Source: Streptosporangium minutum (lineage in GTDB: Bacteria; Actinomycetota; Actinomycetes; Streptosporangiales; Streptosporangiaceae). Taken from it: a stretch of 49,079 nucleotides of DNA. The notes beneath the pieces were generated by a model. The model saw only the letters and a list, made by a program, of their open reading frames with translations, was not told where the DNA came from and ran no database searches. Location: assembly GCF_002149035.1 (NCBI RefSeq), contig NZ_NGFP01000036.1:1-49079 (forward strand), given 5' to 3'. Of this stretch, positions 8,193 through 19,323 are shown piece after piece. Both the position numbers and the translations under genes were made by a program. Within the stretch, counting starts at the first letter, position 1. Each line of letters starts with the position of its first letter.

Positions 8193-8693
8193 TCAGTTGC
8201 CGATGTAGGGCACGGCCTCAAGGATCTCGACCGTGTTGGAGCGGCCGTTCGGCATCGTGTAAGTGGCCTTCTCCCCGATCTTCTTGCCGTTGATCGCCGA
8301 ACCCAGCGGCGACTTGGGCGAGTAGACGTCGATCGGGGCGCCGCTCTCCTCACGGGAGGCCAGCAGGAAGGCGACCTCTTCGTCGTCGCCCTCGAAGCGG
8401 ACGGTGACGGTCATGCCGGGACCGACCACGCCCTCGGTGCGCGGCGCCTCCCCCACCCTGGCACTGTCGATGATCTGGCGGAGATGGAAGATGCGCGCCT
8501 CCATCTTGCCCTGCTCGTCCTTGGCGGCGTGGTAGCCGCCGTTCTCCTTCAGGTCGCCCTCTTCGCGGGCGGCTTCGATCTTCTTCGCGATATCGACGCG
8601 CCCGGGCCCCGAGAGGTATTCGAACTCCGCCTTCAGGCGGTCGTACGCCTCCTGAGTGAGCCAGGTGACGCTCTCGTTGTGGGAGTCGGCCAC
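8193..8693 (-). CDS. greA: Transcription elongation factor GreA
   Basis: Rescues backtracked RNA polymerase by stimulating cleavage of the nascent RNA. The 166-residue protein has the standard two parts: an N-terminal coiled coil ('WLTQEAYDRLKAEFEYL', then 'REEGDLKENGGYHAAKDEQ' carrying the acidic tip residues) and a C-terminal FKBP-like domain with 'YSPKSPLGSAINGKKIGEKA'. The start is GTG 8693 with AAGGAG 7 bases before it; the upstream ATG lacks this. It lies downstream of the DUF4307 gene on the same strand, the order also seen in Mycobacterium (greA, DUF4307, mca), so co-transcription is plausible. The 105-base spacer contains a small AT-rich hairpin at 8792-8810. Confidence 0.96.
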   Translation of the reverse strand: MADSHNESVTWLTQEAYDRLKAEFEYLSGPGRVDIAKKIEAAREEGDLKENGGYHAAKDEQGKMEARIFHLRQIIDSARVGEAPRTEGVVGPGMTVTVRFEGDDEEVAFLLASREESGAPIDVYSPKSPLGSAINGKKIGEKATYTMPNGRSNTVEILEAVPYIGN

Positions 8694-8791
8694 GGGTTCT
8701 CCTTGCATCCTCTATGGGGGCTTCGTACTTGGGTAGCTGTCGTTCGAATTTCGAAAGGCTAACAAGTTAACCGCCCGAACGCTTCCCCAAA

Positions 8792-8810
8792 TATCTCACT
8801 ATACGAGATA
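8792..8810 (-). terminator. Small AT-rich hairpin at the end of the DUF4307 gene
   Basis: TATCTC and GAGATA pair around a 7-base loop that contains the stop codon of the DUF4307 gene, and the transcript continues with a short T run. It could be a weak terminator or attenuator between DUF4307 and greA. The stem is short, so confidence is low. Confidence 0.3.
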
Positions 8811-9227
8811 GCAGTAGTGGACGGCGCCGGAAGTGGCCTGGGCACTGGTCTCTAGCCGCTCAGTAAGCCGGACATATCCCTCACCAGCCGGAATACTGAC
8901 CTCACGGCTCCCGACTTCAACGTGAGCCACATCCATGGCCCGCAGCCGGCAGAGGGCGGCGCGATCGGATGGCTTGACCACTTCGAAGGTGATCTGAATA
9001 GAATCGCCGCGGCTGGCGTCAAAAGCGATGACCTGGTCGATGACCTCGGTGTTGCCCTTGGACGCCCACATCACGTAACCCCAGCCGCCCGCGCACACCG
9101 CGCACAGGATCGCGATCACGACGTGTACGACGAAGCGACCCCTGCGCTCCGGACGGTCCGGGAAGTCGCTCGGGGTACCGAGGATCGGACCGGTCTGCCG
9201 GCCCTCCTCGGCCTCGCTGGTGGCCAT
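8799..9227 (-). CDS. DUF4307 family membrane protein
   Basis: A 142-residue single-pass membrane protein starting at ATG 9227 behind AGGGAGA. Residues ~1-30 are hydrophilic, then 'RRGRFVVHVVIAILCAVCAGGWGYVMW' in two stretches gives one transmembrane helix, and the outside domain has an immunoglobulin-like beta pattern ending 'SGAVHYCYLV'. Two cysteines in that domain ('AALCRLRAM' and 'VHYCYLV') may pair. DUF4307 proteins are typical actinobacterial neighbours of mca and greA (Rv1081c in M. tuberculosis); their role is unknown. It is divergent from mca across a 230-base spacer. Confidence 0.85.
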   Translation of the reverse strand: MATSEAEEGRQTGPILGTPSDFPDRPERRGRFVVHVVIAILCAVCAGGWGYVMWASKGNTEVIDQVIAFDASRGDSIQITFEVVKPSDRAALCRLRAMDVAHVEVGSREVSIPAGEGYVRLTERLETSAQATSGAVHYCYLV

Positions 9228-9457
9228 GACGGAATCTCCCTGCACTACCTCGGCGTTATCCGAGACAATTGTCCCTCGCGGGGGCCTCGCCCTCGCGACC
9301 GCCATAAGAGAAACTAACCTCTCTCTAGAGTGACCCAGGCCAACCTAGGGAGCGGCGCGGCATCGGAACGAGCAGGGTGGACGGGCACGGCGGAGCCGGC
9401 CGGGCCCCAGACGAGCGAAGATCTGAGCGCGACCTATCAAGAGGAGACATCGAGCCC

Positions 9458-10342
9458 GTGAGTGCACCGCTGAGGCTGATGGCCGTTCACGCGCACCCTG
9501 ACGACGAGTCGAGCAAGGGCGCCGCCACGATGGCGCGCTACGTCGCGGAAGGCGTGGAGGTGCTGGTCTGCACCCTCACGGGTGGAGAACGTGGCTCGAT
9601 CCTGAACCCCAAGATGGACCGTCCCGAGATCCTTGAGAACATCGGCGAGGTGCGGCGCCTGGAGATGGAGCGCGCGCGGGAGATCCTCGGCGTGCGGCAG
9701 CGTTTCATGGGGTTCGTCGACTCGGGCCTGCCGGACGACGAGAGCGAGCCGCTGCCTGAGGGCTGCTTCGCCCTGCAGCCGATCGAGGTCGCCTCGGCGC
9801 CGCTGGTCGCCGCCGTGCGCGAGTTCAGGCCGCACGTCATCCTCACCTACGACGACGACGGCGGCTACCCGCACCCGGACCACATCATGACCAACCGCGT
9901 CTCGGTGGAGGCCTTCGAGGCCGCGGGCGACCCCGACCGCTACCCCGAGGCCGGGGAGCCCTGGCAGCCGCTCAAGCTCTACTACCAGATGGGCTTCACC
10001 AAGGAGCGGTTCGAGGCGCTGCACGAGGCGATGAACGCCCGCGACATGGGCTCCCCCTACGCCGACTGGATCTCCCGTTGGGAGGACCGCCCGCAGAAGT
10101 GGCCGGTCACCACCCGCATCCCCTGCGGCGACTACTTCGAGGTCCGCGACGAGGCGCTGCTCGCCCACGCCACCCAGGTCGACCCCGACGGTTTCTGGTT
10201 CGTCTGCCCGCGTGACCTGCAGCGTGAGATCTGGCCGACCGAGGACTACCACCTGGCCCGTTCCCTCGTGGACACCGAGCTTCCCGAGAACGACCTGTTC
10301 ACCGGCATCCACGCCGAAGAGGTGTCGCCCGCCTGCCACTGA
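9458..10342 (+). CDS. mca: Mycothiol S-conjugate amidase
   Basis: Zinc amidase that cleaves mycothiol S-conjugates to release a mercapturic acid and GlcN-Ins, the detoxification arm of the mycothiol pathway; cytoplasmic. The 294-residue protein belongs to the PIG-L/LmbE family: metal motif 'HAHPDDE' at 11-17, and 'YPHPDHIMTNR' with the distal histidine. The full-length C-terminal part with 'YYQMGFTKERF' and 'THATQVDPDGFWF'-like sequence fits Mca rather than MshB. Start is GTG 9458 with GAGGAG about 10 bases before it; earlier in-frame codons lack a site. Divergent from DUF4307/greA and followed by the conserved small membrane gene, as in Mycobacterium. Confidence 0.93.
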   Translation: MSAPLRLMAVHAHPDDESSKGAATMARYVAEGVEVLVCTLTGGERGSILNPKMDRPEILENIGEVRRLEMERAREILGVRQRFMGFVDSGLPDDESEPLPEGCFALQPIEVASAPLVAAVREFRPHVILTYDDDGGYPHPDHIMTNRVSVEAFEAAGDPDRYPEAGEPWQPLKLYYQMGFTKERFEALHEAMNARDMGSPYADWISRWEDRPQKWPVTTRIPCGDYFEVRDEALLAHATQVDPDGFWFVCPRDLQREIWPTEDYHLARSLVDTELPENDLFTGIHAEEVSPACH

Positions 10343-10376
10343 CACGACCGCGGGGGGGCGGTGGCAGACTTGAAGT

Positions 10377-10556
10377 GTGATTGCACTCGACACCTTCGCC
10401 AAAAATGACGTCAGCCCGGGTCTCGTGGGATTCCTCGTCGTCGCGGCGCTGGGGCTCGCGCTGTTCCTGCTCGTCAAGTCGATGAAGAAGCAGATCTCCA
10501 GGATCGAGGTCCCGTCCGAGGCCGAGCTGAGGGAGAAGCGGAACCCGACCGCCTGA
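10377..10556 (+). CDS. Small single-pass membrane protein downstream of mca
   Basis: A 59-residue ORF from GTG 10377: a short N-terminus, one transmembrane helix ('GLVGFLVVAALGLALFLLV'), then a basic and charged tail ('KSMKKQISRIEVPSEAE'). It begins 34 bases after mca. Although short, the layout is right for a real gene: the same position after mca is occupied by a short membrane protein in M. tuberculosis (Rv1083, from memory). Function unknown. The 180 bases after it, up to 10736, hold no recognised feature. Confidence 0.75.
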   Translation: MIALDTFAKNDVSPGLVGFLVVAALGLALFLLVKSMKKQISRIEVPSEAELREKRNPTA

Positions 10557-10736
10557 CCGGACCGCCCCCTGCCGGCTCCCCGGTGACCCCGCCGCCCGGC
10601 CGGCCCGTCCGGCGGGCTCCCGGTGTGCCCCGGCCCAGTCCGGCGTCCAGCCGGACACCCGGGACCCGGTAGGACCACCCTCGACGCGTCCCCGTCCAAG
10701 CCCGGCCGCCCCCGCCCGGGCCCCTCCGTAGACTCC

Positions 10737-11882
10737 TCAGCCCGCCGACCAGGCCCGTTCCAGCGCCTTGGGCAGGCCCCAGCGGCCCAGCGGGGTGAGC
10801 ACCTCGGTCTTGTCCACGATGCCCAGGCAGGCCCAGAGCGGCGTGACCGAGCTGAACAGCGTCTCGGCCGCCTCCAGATCCTCCGGCTCGTCCATCTGGA
10901 CGTCGATGTCCTCGGACTCTGCGATCAGCCGGGCGATCCGCTCGGGCGAGGCCAGCACCCCCGGACCCCGCCTCGCAAGCGCGGCCACCACGGCCAGCCA
11001 GTCGGCGTGGTGGATCGCGCACAGCGCGGCCAGCACCGAGTCCTCGTGGCTGAGCTCGCCCTCCATGTCGGAGAAGTCCTCGGGCGTGTCGTCGTCCTCG
11101 GGCAGGTCCGAGATCGGCCCGGCGATCCCCGCCGTGACGGTCAGCCAGAGCTCCTCGTCGTCGGCGGGCAGCGGCTCCCCGTCGTAACCGGCGCACGCCC
11201 GCAGCACGTTGCCCGGGTAGCCCGGGTCGGCCAGCACCTCACGCAGCCGGGCGCACGCGGCCCGCAGGTCCCCGGCGGGCCGCTCGGGCTCGGGCAGCTC
11301 GGCCAGGATGCGCCGCAGCTCGCTGAGCGCGAAGGCCTCCTCCTCGTCCCAGGCCGCGAACAGCTCCTCGTCCTGCTCGTCGCTGACCGCGACCCCGGGC
11401 ACCCGCCCGTCGGGCAGCGGGCTGTTGAGCCAGCGCTCCTGCAGGTCCTCGTAGACCTCCCTGGCCCCCTCGTCCCCCCGCGCGAGCGCGTCCGGGTCGA
11501 CCTCTCCGGCCATGACCCGCCCCTCCAGGTAGGAGACCAGGCCGCTGAACATCTCCTCGGCGACCGGCCCCCGTTCGTCCTCCTCGGGCCAGACGAAGAA
11601 GCTCCGGGTGAGCAGGAGCGGCTCGGTCCCGGTGGACTCCAGCCACCTCTGCACGTCTCCCACGGTCGCGCCACCGGACTCGATCTCCCGCAGCGTCGCC
11701 TTGGCGGACTCCCAGAAGGGCAGGGACAGCGGGTTGCCCGCTGCCATCAGCGCCCGGCGCAGGTCGGGGAGGGCCACCAGCGCCATCCCCGACGGCACCG
11801 CGAGCAGGGCGAGGGCCACATCACGGCGGGTCAGCTCGGAGGCTGCCCGTCCGGCGTGCACACAGACGAAGTCGAGATCCAC
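10737..11882 (-). CDS. Unknown acidic protein
   Basis: A ~381-residue, strongly acidic protein. The chosen start is GTG 11882 ('VDLDFVCVHAGRAASEL'); the frame extends upstream to 12047 through a low-GC promoter-like stretch, which is unlikely to be coding. Recurrent Asp/Glu patches ('LPEDDDTPEDFSDMEGE', 'AWDEEEAF') and a final winged-helix-like 'TEVLTPLGRWGLPKALERAW' are visible; there are no membrane segments or catalytic motifs I recognise. The C-terminal segment resembles the short helix-turn-helix ends of proteins of the 'plasmid pRiA4b ORF-3-like' kind, but I cannot assign it. It sits between the mca block and the M4 protease, breaking otherwise conserved order. Confidence 0.75.
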   Translation of the reverse strand: MDLDFVCVHAGRAASELTRRDVALALLAVPSGMALVALPDLRRALMAAGNPLSLPFWESAKATLREIESGGATVGDVQRWLESTGTEPLLLTRSFFVWPEEDERGPVAEEMFSGLVSYLEGRVMAGEVDPDALARGDEGAREVYEDLQERWLNSPLPDGRVPGVAVSDEQDEELFAAWDEEEAFALSELRRILAELPEPERPAGDLRAACARLREVLADPGYPGNVLRACAGYDGEPLPADDEELWLTVTAGIAGPISDLPEDDDTPEDFSDMEGELSHEDSVLAALCAIHHADWLAVVAALARRGPGVLASPERIARLIAESEDIDVQMDEPEDLEAAETLFSSVTPLWACLGIVDKTEVLTPLGRWGLPKALERAWSAG

Positions 11883-12077
11883 GCCCAGTGAGCCTACGCC
11901 CGAAGCCGCATGAGCACATCTCCCGCCTCGCGGTCGCCGCCCCTGTCCGGTGCGGATCACAAGGAACGCGACACGCAAACGAGAAATAGAGAATTCCCTC
12001 TTTATCGTGCCTTTAGTTATCACACAATGAATCTGACCAACAGTCATGATTTTTTATCATTCTCCTGTTGAATCGTA

Positions 12078-12111
12078 ACGATCGCCTTTTTGGATGAGTC
12101 TCGGCGATCGT
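12078..12111 (+). promoter_or_regulatory. Leader inverted repeat before the M4 protease
   Basis: ACGATCGCC (12078-12086) and GGCGATCGT (12103-12111) are perfect 9-base arms around a 16-base spacer. The right arm ends 10 bases before the AGGAGG of the protease gene. It may be an operator or a leader hairpin controlling translation. The region just upstream (11960-12070) is notably AT-rich and probably contains the promoter. Confidence 0.45.
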
Positions 12112-12132
12112 CCGAGACGACAGGAGGATTCC

Positions 12133-14802
12133 TTGTTACGACCCCCCGCCCTTCTCGCCGTGGCGGCGACCCTGACCACGGCGCTCTCCCTCGTGACAGG
12201 CGGTCCCGCCCAGGCCGCCGATCCGCCTCCGGCCCAGGTGGAGACCCGTACCGGGACGGCTGCCCCGGCTCTCGTGAGCGGCCTCGCCGAGGCGCCCAGG
12301 AGCGGTGACCCCGTCACCGTCGCCCGGGGCCATCTGCGCGGCGGACGGTACGGGATAAAGAATGTGGACACCGATCTGGCTCCACTCGGCGTCGTCCGCG
12401 ACGGCGCCGACGAGACCGTGCGATTCGAGCAGCGTCACCAAGGCGTCCGCGTGTTCGGCGCCCACTATCTGGTGCGGATGAGCAAGGAGGGCGACGCCCA
12501 CAAGGTCACCGGGGCGGGCGGCCGATTCCTCACCGGCCTGAGCGTCTCGACCACGCCGAGGTTCCCCCAACAGCTCGCGCTGAACGTCGCGCGGTCCCGG
12601 GTGGCCGCCGAGAGCGGCGGCGACGGGGCCGGCCTCACCGCGGAGCCCGGCGGGCTCACCGTCGTCCCGGTGGGCAAGGGCCTGCTGGCCTGGCAGGTCA
12701 CCGTCCGCGGCACGGACGCGCGGAAACGGCTGCCGCTGCTCGCCGACGTCTACGTCGACGCCCGGACCGGCGCGCCGCTGTTCGCCTCCAACCGGATCCG
12801 CACGGTGGCCGAGGGCCCGGTCGTCACCTCGGGCACGACGGTCCGGGGCAGGAGCGTGCCGCTGAACGCCCACCAGAGGGCCGACGGGAAGTACGAGCTG
12901 CGTGACCGCGCGCGGGCGATGTGGAACGGCACCACGGGCGAGATCCTCACCTACGACGGCCAGGGGCGCGACGTCTTCGAGTTCCTGGGCGACCTCCCGG
13001 CCGGCACCCCCGTCGTCGACTCCGACACCCCCGCCTTCACCGGCAAGGCCTCCGAGATCGGCGCGGTGGACGCGCACTGGGGCGCCGGCCAGGTCTACGA
13101 GTACTACCGGCGGCTCGGCCGGAACGGCCTCGACGACGAGGGCGGCTCGATGAGCTCGGTCGTCAACGTCACCGACTCCGGGCGGCCCTTCGTCAACGCC
13201 TTCTGGGACGGCACGAAGATGGTGTACGGCGGAGGCGGGGACGACGCCTACTCGCTGGCCTCGGCGCTCGACGTGGTCGGCCACGAGATGACCCACGGCG
13301 TGGTCGAGCACACCGCCGGCCTGGTGTACTTCGGCCAGTCGGGCGCGATGAACGAGGGCCTGGCCGACTACTTCGGCAACGCCGTACAGGCGGAGGTCGA
13401 GGGGATCGACCTCGCCGACCCCGACGCGGGCCTGCTGGGCGAGGCGTACTGCCGCACCCTCCCGCCACGCGAGTGCGCGCTCCGCGACCTCAACGACGGC
13501 CGCACCGGGCCCGCCGACTACGTGGGCGCCACCGGCCGCATCGACAGCGCGGGCGTCCACCTGAACTCGACGATCTTCAGCGGCGCGCTGTGGGACATCC
13601 GCGAGAAGCTGGGACCCAGGACCGACAAGATCGCGTACAAGGCGCTGTCGGAGTACATGACCCCGCTCGACGACTTCACCGACGGCCGGCGCGCGGTGCT
13701 GGCGGCCGCCGCGCGGATGCGGCTGGGCGCCGGGGACCTGCTGACGATCGCGCGCGCCTTCGACGCCCACGGCATCAAGGCGGGCTGGGAGCGTCGCATC
13801 CCCACCGACCACGACGTCCTGCTGCGCGGCATCACCGACATCTACGCCCAGCCCGACGCGGCCGGCGACCGTTACGTGATCACCAACTCCTCGGCCGACC
13901 TGTCGGCGCCCCCGGCCGTCTACACCGGCCGGGTGCGCGGCGGCAAGGCCGAGCTGCTCTCCGCCCCGGACGGGCAGTACAACTTCGAGCCGGCCACGGA
14001 CGGCAGGACCGGCGCCTGGGTGACCTACGCCGACACGGGGAGCGGGTGGAAGATCCAGGTGTGGAGCCGGCCGCTGGACCGCTCACGGCCGCCCACGCTG
14101 GTGCACGAGGGCGACGAGGACGTCCTCAACGTGGCGGTGGAGGGCGACACGGTCGCCTACTCGCTCTGGGACCCCGCGACGGGCGGCTACGACCTGTGGG
14201 TCAGAAGAGGCGCCGCCGCACCGGTCAACCTGACGCCCCAGGAGGGGGTGTTCGGCAGGGCGCCGTCGATCCGGAACGGCCGGATCGCCTACGTCAAGCT
14301 GTACCTGCGGGAGGGCCCCCGCCGGATGCTGATCGCCACCCGCGACCTCGCCTCGGGGCAGGAGACCGACCTGCCCGCCCCGCAGAGCCCGCCCGACGTG
14401 ATCGGGCTCACCGCCGCCCCCGTGCTGACCGGCTCCCACCTGGTCTGGGTGCAGGACGCCCAGCAGGACGGCAGGGCGGGCATCATGCGCGCGAGGGCGG
14501 ACGGCGGCGCCCCGGCGGCGGTGGTCCCCGACGACGCCTCCGCGCTGGAGCTCATGGACATGGACGCCACGGACACCACCATCACCTACAGCGTCTACCC
14601 CGACCTGTCGGTGCCCGCCAACGAGAACATGCCCAAGATCACCCAGATGCCGGCGACGGGCGGCACGCCGGTGCGGGTCACGTGCAACCGGGGCGAGCAG
14701 GCCCAGTTCGCGGCGGTCGAGGGCACCCGCGTGGTCTGGGTGGACGGCACCGCCGCCCACGTCGACCTGGCCACCCGGGCACGGCCGAGAGGGGGCTGCT
14801 GA
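12133..14802 (+). CDS. Secreted M4 (thermolysin-type) metalloprotease with C-terminal propeller-like region
   Basis: An 889-residue secreted zinc endopeptidase. The start is TTG 12133, 5 bases after AGGAGG; an ATG at 12094 lies before the ribosome site and is rejected. Residues 1-28 form a signal peptide ending 'GGPAQA'. A propeptide (FTP/PepSY-type) spans to about residue 220. The catalytic domain has 'GHEMTH' (H384, H388), third ligand E408 in '[11 protein letters not shown]', and '[16 protein letters not shown]' supplying the transition-state histidine; spacing equals thermolysin. Residues ~560-889 are repeating beta units ('[13 protein letters not shown]', '[12 protein letters not shown]', '[12 protein letters not shown]', '[11 protein letters not shown]') suggesting a TolB-like propeller instead of the usual P domain. 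Confidence 0.92.
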   Translation: MLRPPALLAVAATLTTALSLVTGGPAQAADPPPAQVETRTGTAAPALVSGLAEAPRSGDPVTVARGHLRGGRYGIKNVDTDLAPLGVVRDGADETVRFEQRHQGVRVFGAHYLVRMSKEGDAHKVTGAGGRFLTGLSVSTTPRFPQQLALNVARSRVAAESGGDGAGLTAEPGGLTVVPVGKGLLAWQVTVRGTDARKRLPLLADVYVDARTGAPLFASNRIRTVAEGPVVTSGTTVRGRSVPLNAHQRADGKYELRDRARAMWNGTTGEILTYDGQGRDVFEFLGDLPAGTPVVDSDTPAFTGKASEIGAVDAHWGAGQVYEYYRRLGRNGLDDEGGSMSSVVNVTDSGRPFVNAFWDGTKMVYGGGGDDAYSLASALDVVGHEMTHGVVEHTAGLVYFGQSGAMNEGLADYFGNAVQAEVEGIDLADPDAGLLGEAYCRTLPPRECALRDLNDGRTGPADYVGATGRIDSAGVHLNSTIFSGALWDIREKLGPRTDKIAYKALSEYMTPLDDFTDGRRAVLAAAARMRLGAGDLLTIARAFDAHGIKAGWERRIPTDHDVLLRGITDIYAQPDAAGDRYVITNSSADLSAPPAVYTGRVRGGKAELLSAPDGQYNFEPATDGRTGAWVTYADTGSGWKIQVWSRPLDRSRPPTLVHEGDEDVLNVAVEGDTVAYSLWDPATGGYDLWVRRGAAAPVNLTPQEGVFGRAPSIRNGRIAYVKLYLREGPRRMLIATRDLASGQETDLPAPQSPPDVIGLTAAPVLTGSHLVWVQDAQQDGRAGIMRARADGGAPAAVVPDDASALELMDMDATDTTITYSVYPDLSVPANENMPKITQMPATGGTPVRVTCNRGEQAQFAAVEGTRVVWVDGTAAHVDLATRARPRGGC

Positions 14803-14822
14803 GGTCGCGGCGTCCCGTTCGC

Positions 14823-14849
14823 CCCGCCGGGTGGACACCACCCGGCGGG
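14823..14849 (+). terminator. Strong hairpin terminator after the M4 protease
   Basis: CCCGCCGGGTGG (14823-14834) and CCACCCGGCGGG (14838-14849) form a perfect 12-base stem with a 3-base loop, 20 bases after the protease stop codon. There is no T run, as is common in high-GC actinomycetes. Confidence 0.7.
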
Positions 14850-14959
14850 ACGGGCGGCGGGCCGCCCGATGACCTTCAGGATGTGCGTCGGCGAGCGACC
14901 CTGCCGCCGGCGCACGCTCAAAACCCCTCCCTCCGCCGGACTACTGTGGGTAGGACCGT

Positions 14960-15013
14960 GCGACGCGCGGAGCGCGCGTCGCTCGCGCGAGGCGAACGTA
15001 CGCACCGCGTACG
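14960..15013 (+). promoter_or_regulatory. Two leader hairpins before the DUF255 gene
   Basis: GCGACGCGC (14960-14968) pairs with GCGCGTCGC (14974-14982) over a 5-base loop, and CGTACGC (14997-15003) pairs with GCGTACG (15007-15013) over a 3-base loop. The second stem ends just before the GGGGGAGGG ribosome site of the gene at 15027. They could act as operators or as a translational leader structure. Confidence 0.4.
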
Positions 15014-15026
15014 CAGGGGGAGGGTC

Positions 15027-17027
<2,001 letters not shown>

Positions 17028-17037
17028 GGGGCACCGA

Positions 17038-19239
17038 CTAGCGGCCCGGCGGCCTCTGGGAGAACTCCTCCGGAGGCCGGGTCTGGTCGCGGGGACCGTT
17101 GCCCGTGCCATCGCCCATCCCGTCACCGCTGCCGGTCCCGTCGTCCATACCGTCGCCCGTGCCGTCACCGGTCCCGTCTCCCGTGCCGTCCGGGGACGGG
17201 GTCTGCTGGTCGGGGACCTCGCCGGTCGTCCCGTCGGGGAGCGGGGTGGGCGGGAGGTCCTGACGGTCGCCGCCGCCGTCGTCGTAGTCGCCGTAGTCGT
17301 CGTCGGAGCCGTAGTCGTCGTCGGAGCGGTAGCCGTTGTCGTAGTAGGTGGAGTAGCCGTAGTTGGACGGCTCGGCGAACTCCTTGACCGGCTTGCCGGA
17401 CATCGCCTCGGTCATGAAGGCGCGCCAGATCTGCGCCGGGTAGGTCCCGCCGTACTGGGCGCTGCCGTTGACGACCACCGGCTTGTTGTCGTCGCGGAAC
17501 ATGTTCACCGCGACCGCCATCTGCGGGGTGAACCCGGCGAACCACACGGCCGCCGACTTGTCGGTGGTGCCGGTCTTGCCGGCCACCGGCCGGTCGTAGA
17601 GGCGGGCGGCCGAACCGGTGCCCGCCTCCACGACCTGGGTCATCGCGTAGGTGGCGTCGATGGCGGCCTGCTCGGTGAAGGCCCGCTCGCCCTTGACCTT
17701 GACCTTCGTGGTCCTGCCCTTGGCGTCGGTGACCGATCGGATCACGTGGGCGTCGCGGTGGACGCCTCCGGCGGCGAACGCGGCGAAGCCGGAGGCGTTC
17801 TGCACGGCGCTCACGGATGCCACGCCCAGCGGCAGCGTGGCGGCGGACCGGTGCGGGGCGAGCTGGTCGGCGGGGATGCCGGCCCCCTCGGCGACGTTGA
17901 CCACCTTGCCGAGGCCGACCTTCTGCCCGAGGTCGACGAACGCGGTGTTCACCGAGCTCTGGGTCGCCTTGACCAGGTTGATCTCACCGTAGGAGTAGCC
18001 CCCCGAGTTGGGGATCCCCTTGTCGTCCGAGGCGATGTGCAGGGGCGAGTTGCCGTCCACCCGGGTGTCGAGGCCGAAGCCGTTGTTCAGCGCGGCGGCC
18101 AGCGTGTAGGCCTTGAAGGTGGAGCCGGCCTGCACCTTGGCCGAGAAGGAGTTGTCGAACTTGTTGGCCTCGTAGCTGGGGCCGCCGTAGAAGGCCACGA
18201 CCTCCCCGGTGCGGGGGGCGACGGCGGCCAGGCCGGTGCGGACCTTCTTCGACGTGCCCTCGGGCAGGACCGAGGTGACGGCCCGCTGCGCGGCGGCCAT
18301 CAGCCCCTTGTCGAAGGTGGATACGATCTTCAGGCCGCCCTGGTTGATGGCCTCGTCGGTGTAGCCCATGCGCTTGAGCTCGGCCGCCACCTGGTCGAGC
18401 ATGTAGCCCTCCTGGCCCTTGGGCGCGAAGATCGCCCTGGGCTTCTTGAGGGTGGGGAACGTGGTCGCGGCGGCCTGCTCGGAGGTCAGGGCCCCGGTCT
18501 GCACCATGCCGTCGAGCACCGACTGCCAGCGGGCCCTGGCCGCCTCCAGGTCGGCGCCCCGGGGGTCGGCGAACCGGGACGGCTGCTGGATCACCGCGGC
18601 GAGGTAGGCGCCCTCGGCGACGGTCAGCTTGCCGACGTCCTTGCGGAAGTAGGCGTCGGCCGCCGCCTGGATCCCGTCGGCGCCCCGGCCGAAGTAGATC
18701 GTGTTGAGGTACTGCTCCAGCACCCAGTCCTTGGACTTCGACTGGTCCACCTTCAAGGAGATCATGACCTCCTTGAGCTTGCGGACGACGGAGCGTTCCT
18801 GGCTGAGGCCGCTGTAGTAGTTGCGGACCATCTGCTGGGTGATCGTGGACCCGCCCTGGAGCTGCTGGCCGGTGACCGTGGACCACATGGCGCGGAAGGT
18901 GCCCTTGAGGGAGACGCCCTTGTCCTCGTAGAAGGAGCGGTTCTCGGCCGCGATGACCGCGTTCCTGACGCTCTCCGGGATCTGCGCCAGGACCACGCTC
19001 CTGCGGTTCACTCCCTGTTTGGCCAGCACGGTCTTGCCGTCCCGGTAGTAGATCACCGAACCCTGCGCGGTGGCCCTGGGCTGGGTGCTGTCGGGGATCG
19101 GCGTCATGAGCCACGCCACTCCGAAGAAGCCGATCATCGAGACCGCGGCGACGCCGAAGACGATGAGCGTGATCCGCAGGAGTCTCCTCCTGGGTCTGCC
19201 CTTCTCTCCGCCCTTCAGCACGCCCGAACCCCCATCCAC
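17038..19239 (-). CDS. Class A penicillin-binding protein (transglycosylase/transpeptidase)
   Basis: Bifunctional 733-residue enzyme that polymerises glycan strands and cross-links peptides in the periplasm-side cell wall. One N-terminal membrane anchor at ~22-46. The GT51 domain shows E99 in 'AENRSFYEDKGV' (Asn replaces the usual Asp after the catalytic Glu) and 'GGSTITQQMVRNYY' at 129-142. The transpeptidase domain has 'AGSTFKAY' (SxxK, near residue 375), 'SSVNTAF' (SxN) and 'KTGTTD'. The last ~120 residues are low complexity: a Tyr/Asp-rich stretch, a Pro-rich stretch, then 'DGTGDGTGDG' repeats encoded at ~17100-17210. Convergent with the DUF255 gene, only 10 bases apart. Confidence 0.95.
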   Translation of the reverse strand: MDGGSGVLKGGEKGRPRRRLLRITLIVFGVAAVSMIGFFGVAWLMTPIPDSTQPRATAQGSVIYYRDGKTVLAKQGVNRRSVVLAQIPESVRNAVIAAENRSFYEDKGVSLKGTFRAMWSTVTGQQLQGGSTITQQMVRNYYSGLSQERSVVRKLKEVMISLKVDQSKSKDWVLEQYLNTIYFGRGADGIQAAADAYFRKDVGKLTVAEGAYLAAVIQQPSRFADPRGADLEAARARWQSVLDGMVQTGALTSEQAAATTFPTLKKPRAIFAPKGQEGYMLDQVAAELKRMGYTDEAINQGGLKIVSTFDKGLMAAAQRAVTSVLPEGTSKKVRTGLAAVAPRTGEVVAFYGGPSYEANKFDNSFSAKVQAGSTFKAYTLAAALNNGFGLDTRVDGNSPLHIASDDKGIPNSGGYSYGEINLVKATQSSVNTAFVDLGQKVGLGKVVNVAEGAGIPADQLAPHRSAATLPLGVASVSAVQNASGFAAFAAGGVHRDAHVIRSVTDAKGRTTKVKVKGERAFTEQAAIDATYAMTQVVEAGTGSAARLYDRPVAGKTGTTDKSAAVWFAGFTPQMAVAVNMFRDDNKPVVVNGSAQYGGTYPAQIWRAFMTEAMSGKPVKEFAEPSNYGYSTYYDNGYRSDDDYGSDDDYGDYDDGGGDRQDLPPTPLPDGTTGEVPDQQTPSPDGTGDGTGDGTGDGMDDGTGSGDGMGDGTGNGPRDQTRPPEEFSQRPPGR

Positions 19240-19323
19240 TCCGCATTCACCCCCCGTGAGCAGTGCGGACCGTAAGGGTAAACGATGGATAACGGTGTCT
19301 GAACCCCGCTTGGGATAGTACGG

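Noticed and set aside
8743-8755. TTCGAATTTCGAA upstream of greA as a LexA box
   Set aside because: The actinobacterial box is CGAAC-N4-GTTCG; here the half sites are in the wrong order and spacing.
11883-12047. N-terminal extension of the unknown acidic protein to 12047
   Set aside because: The segment is AT-rich, promoter-like and has no ribosome site.
12921-15026. Very long open frame leading into the DUF255 gene
   Set aside because: It is a third-position GC shadow of the M4 protease gene; the ribosome site and conserved N-terminus place the real start at 15027.
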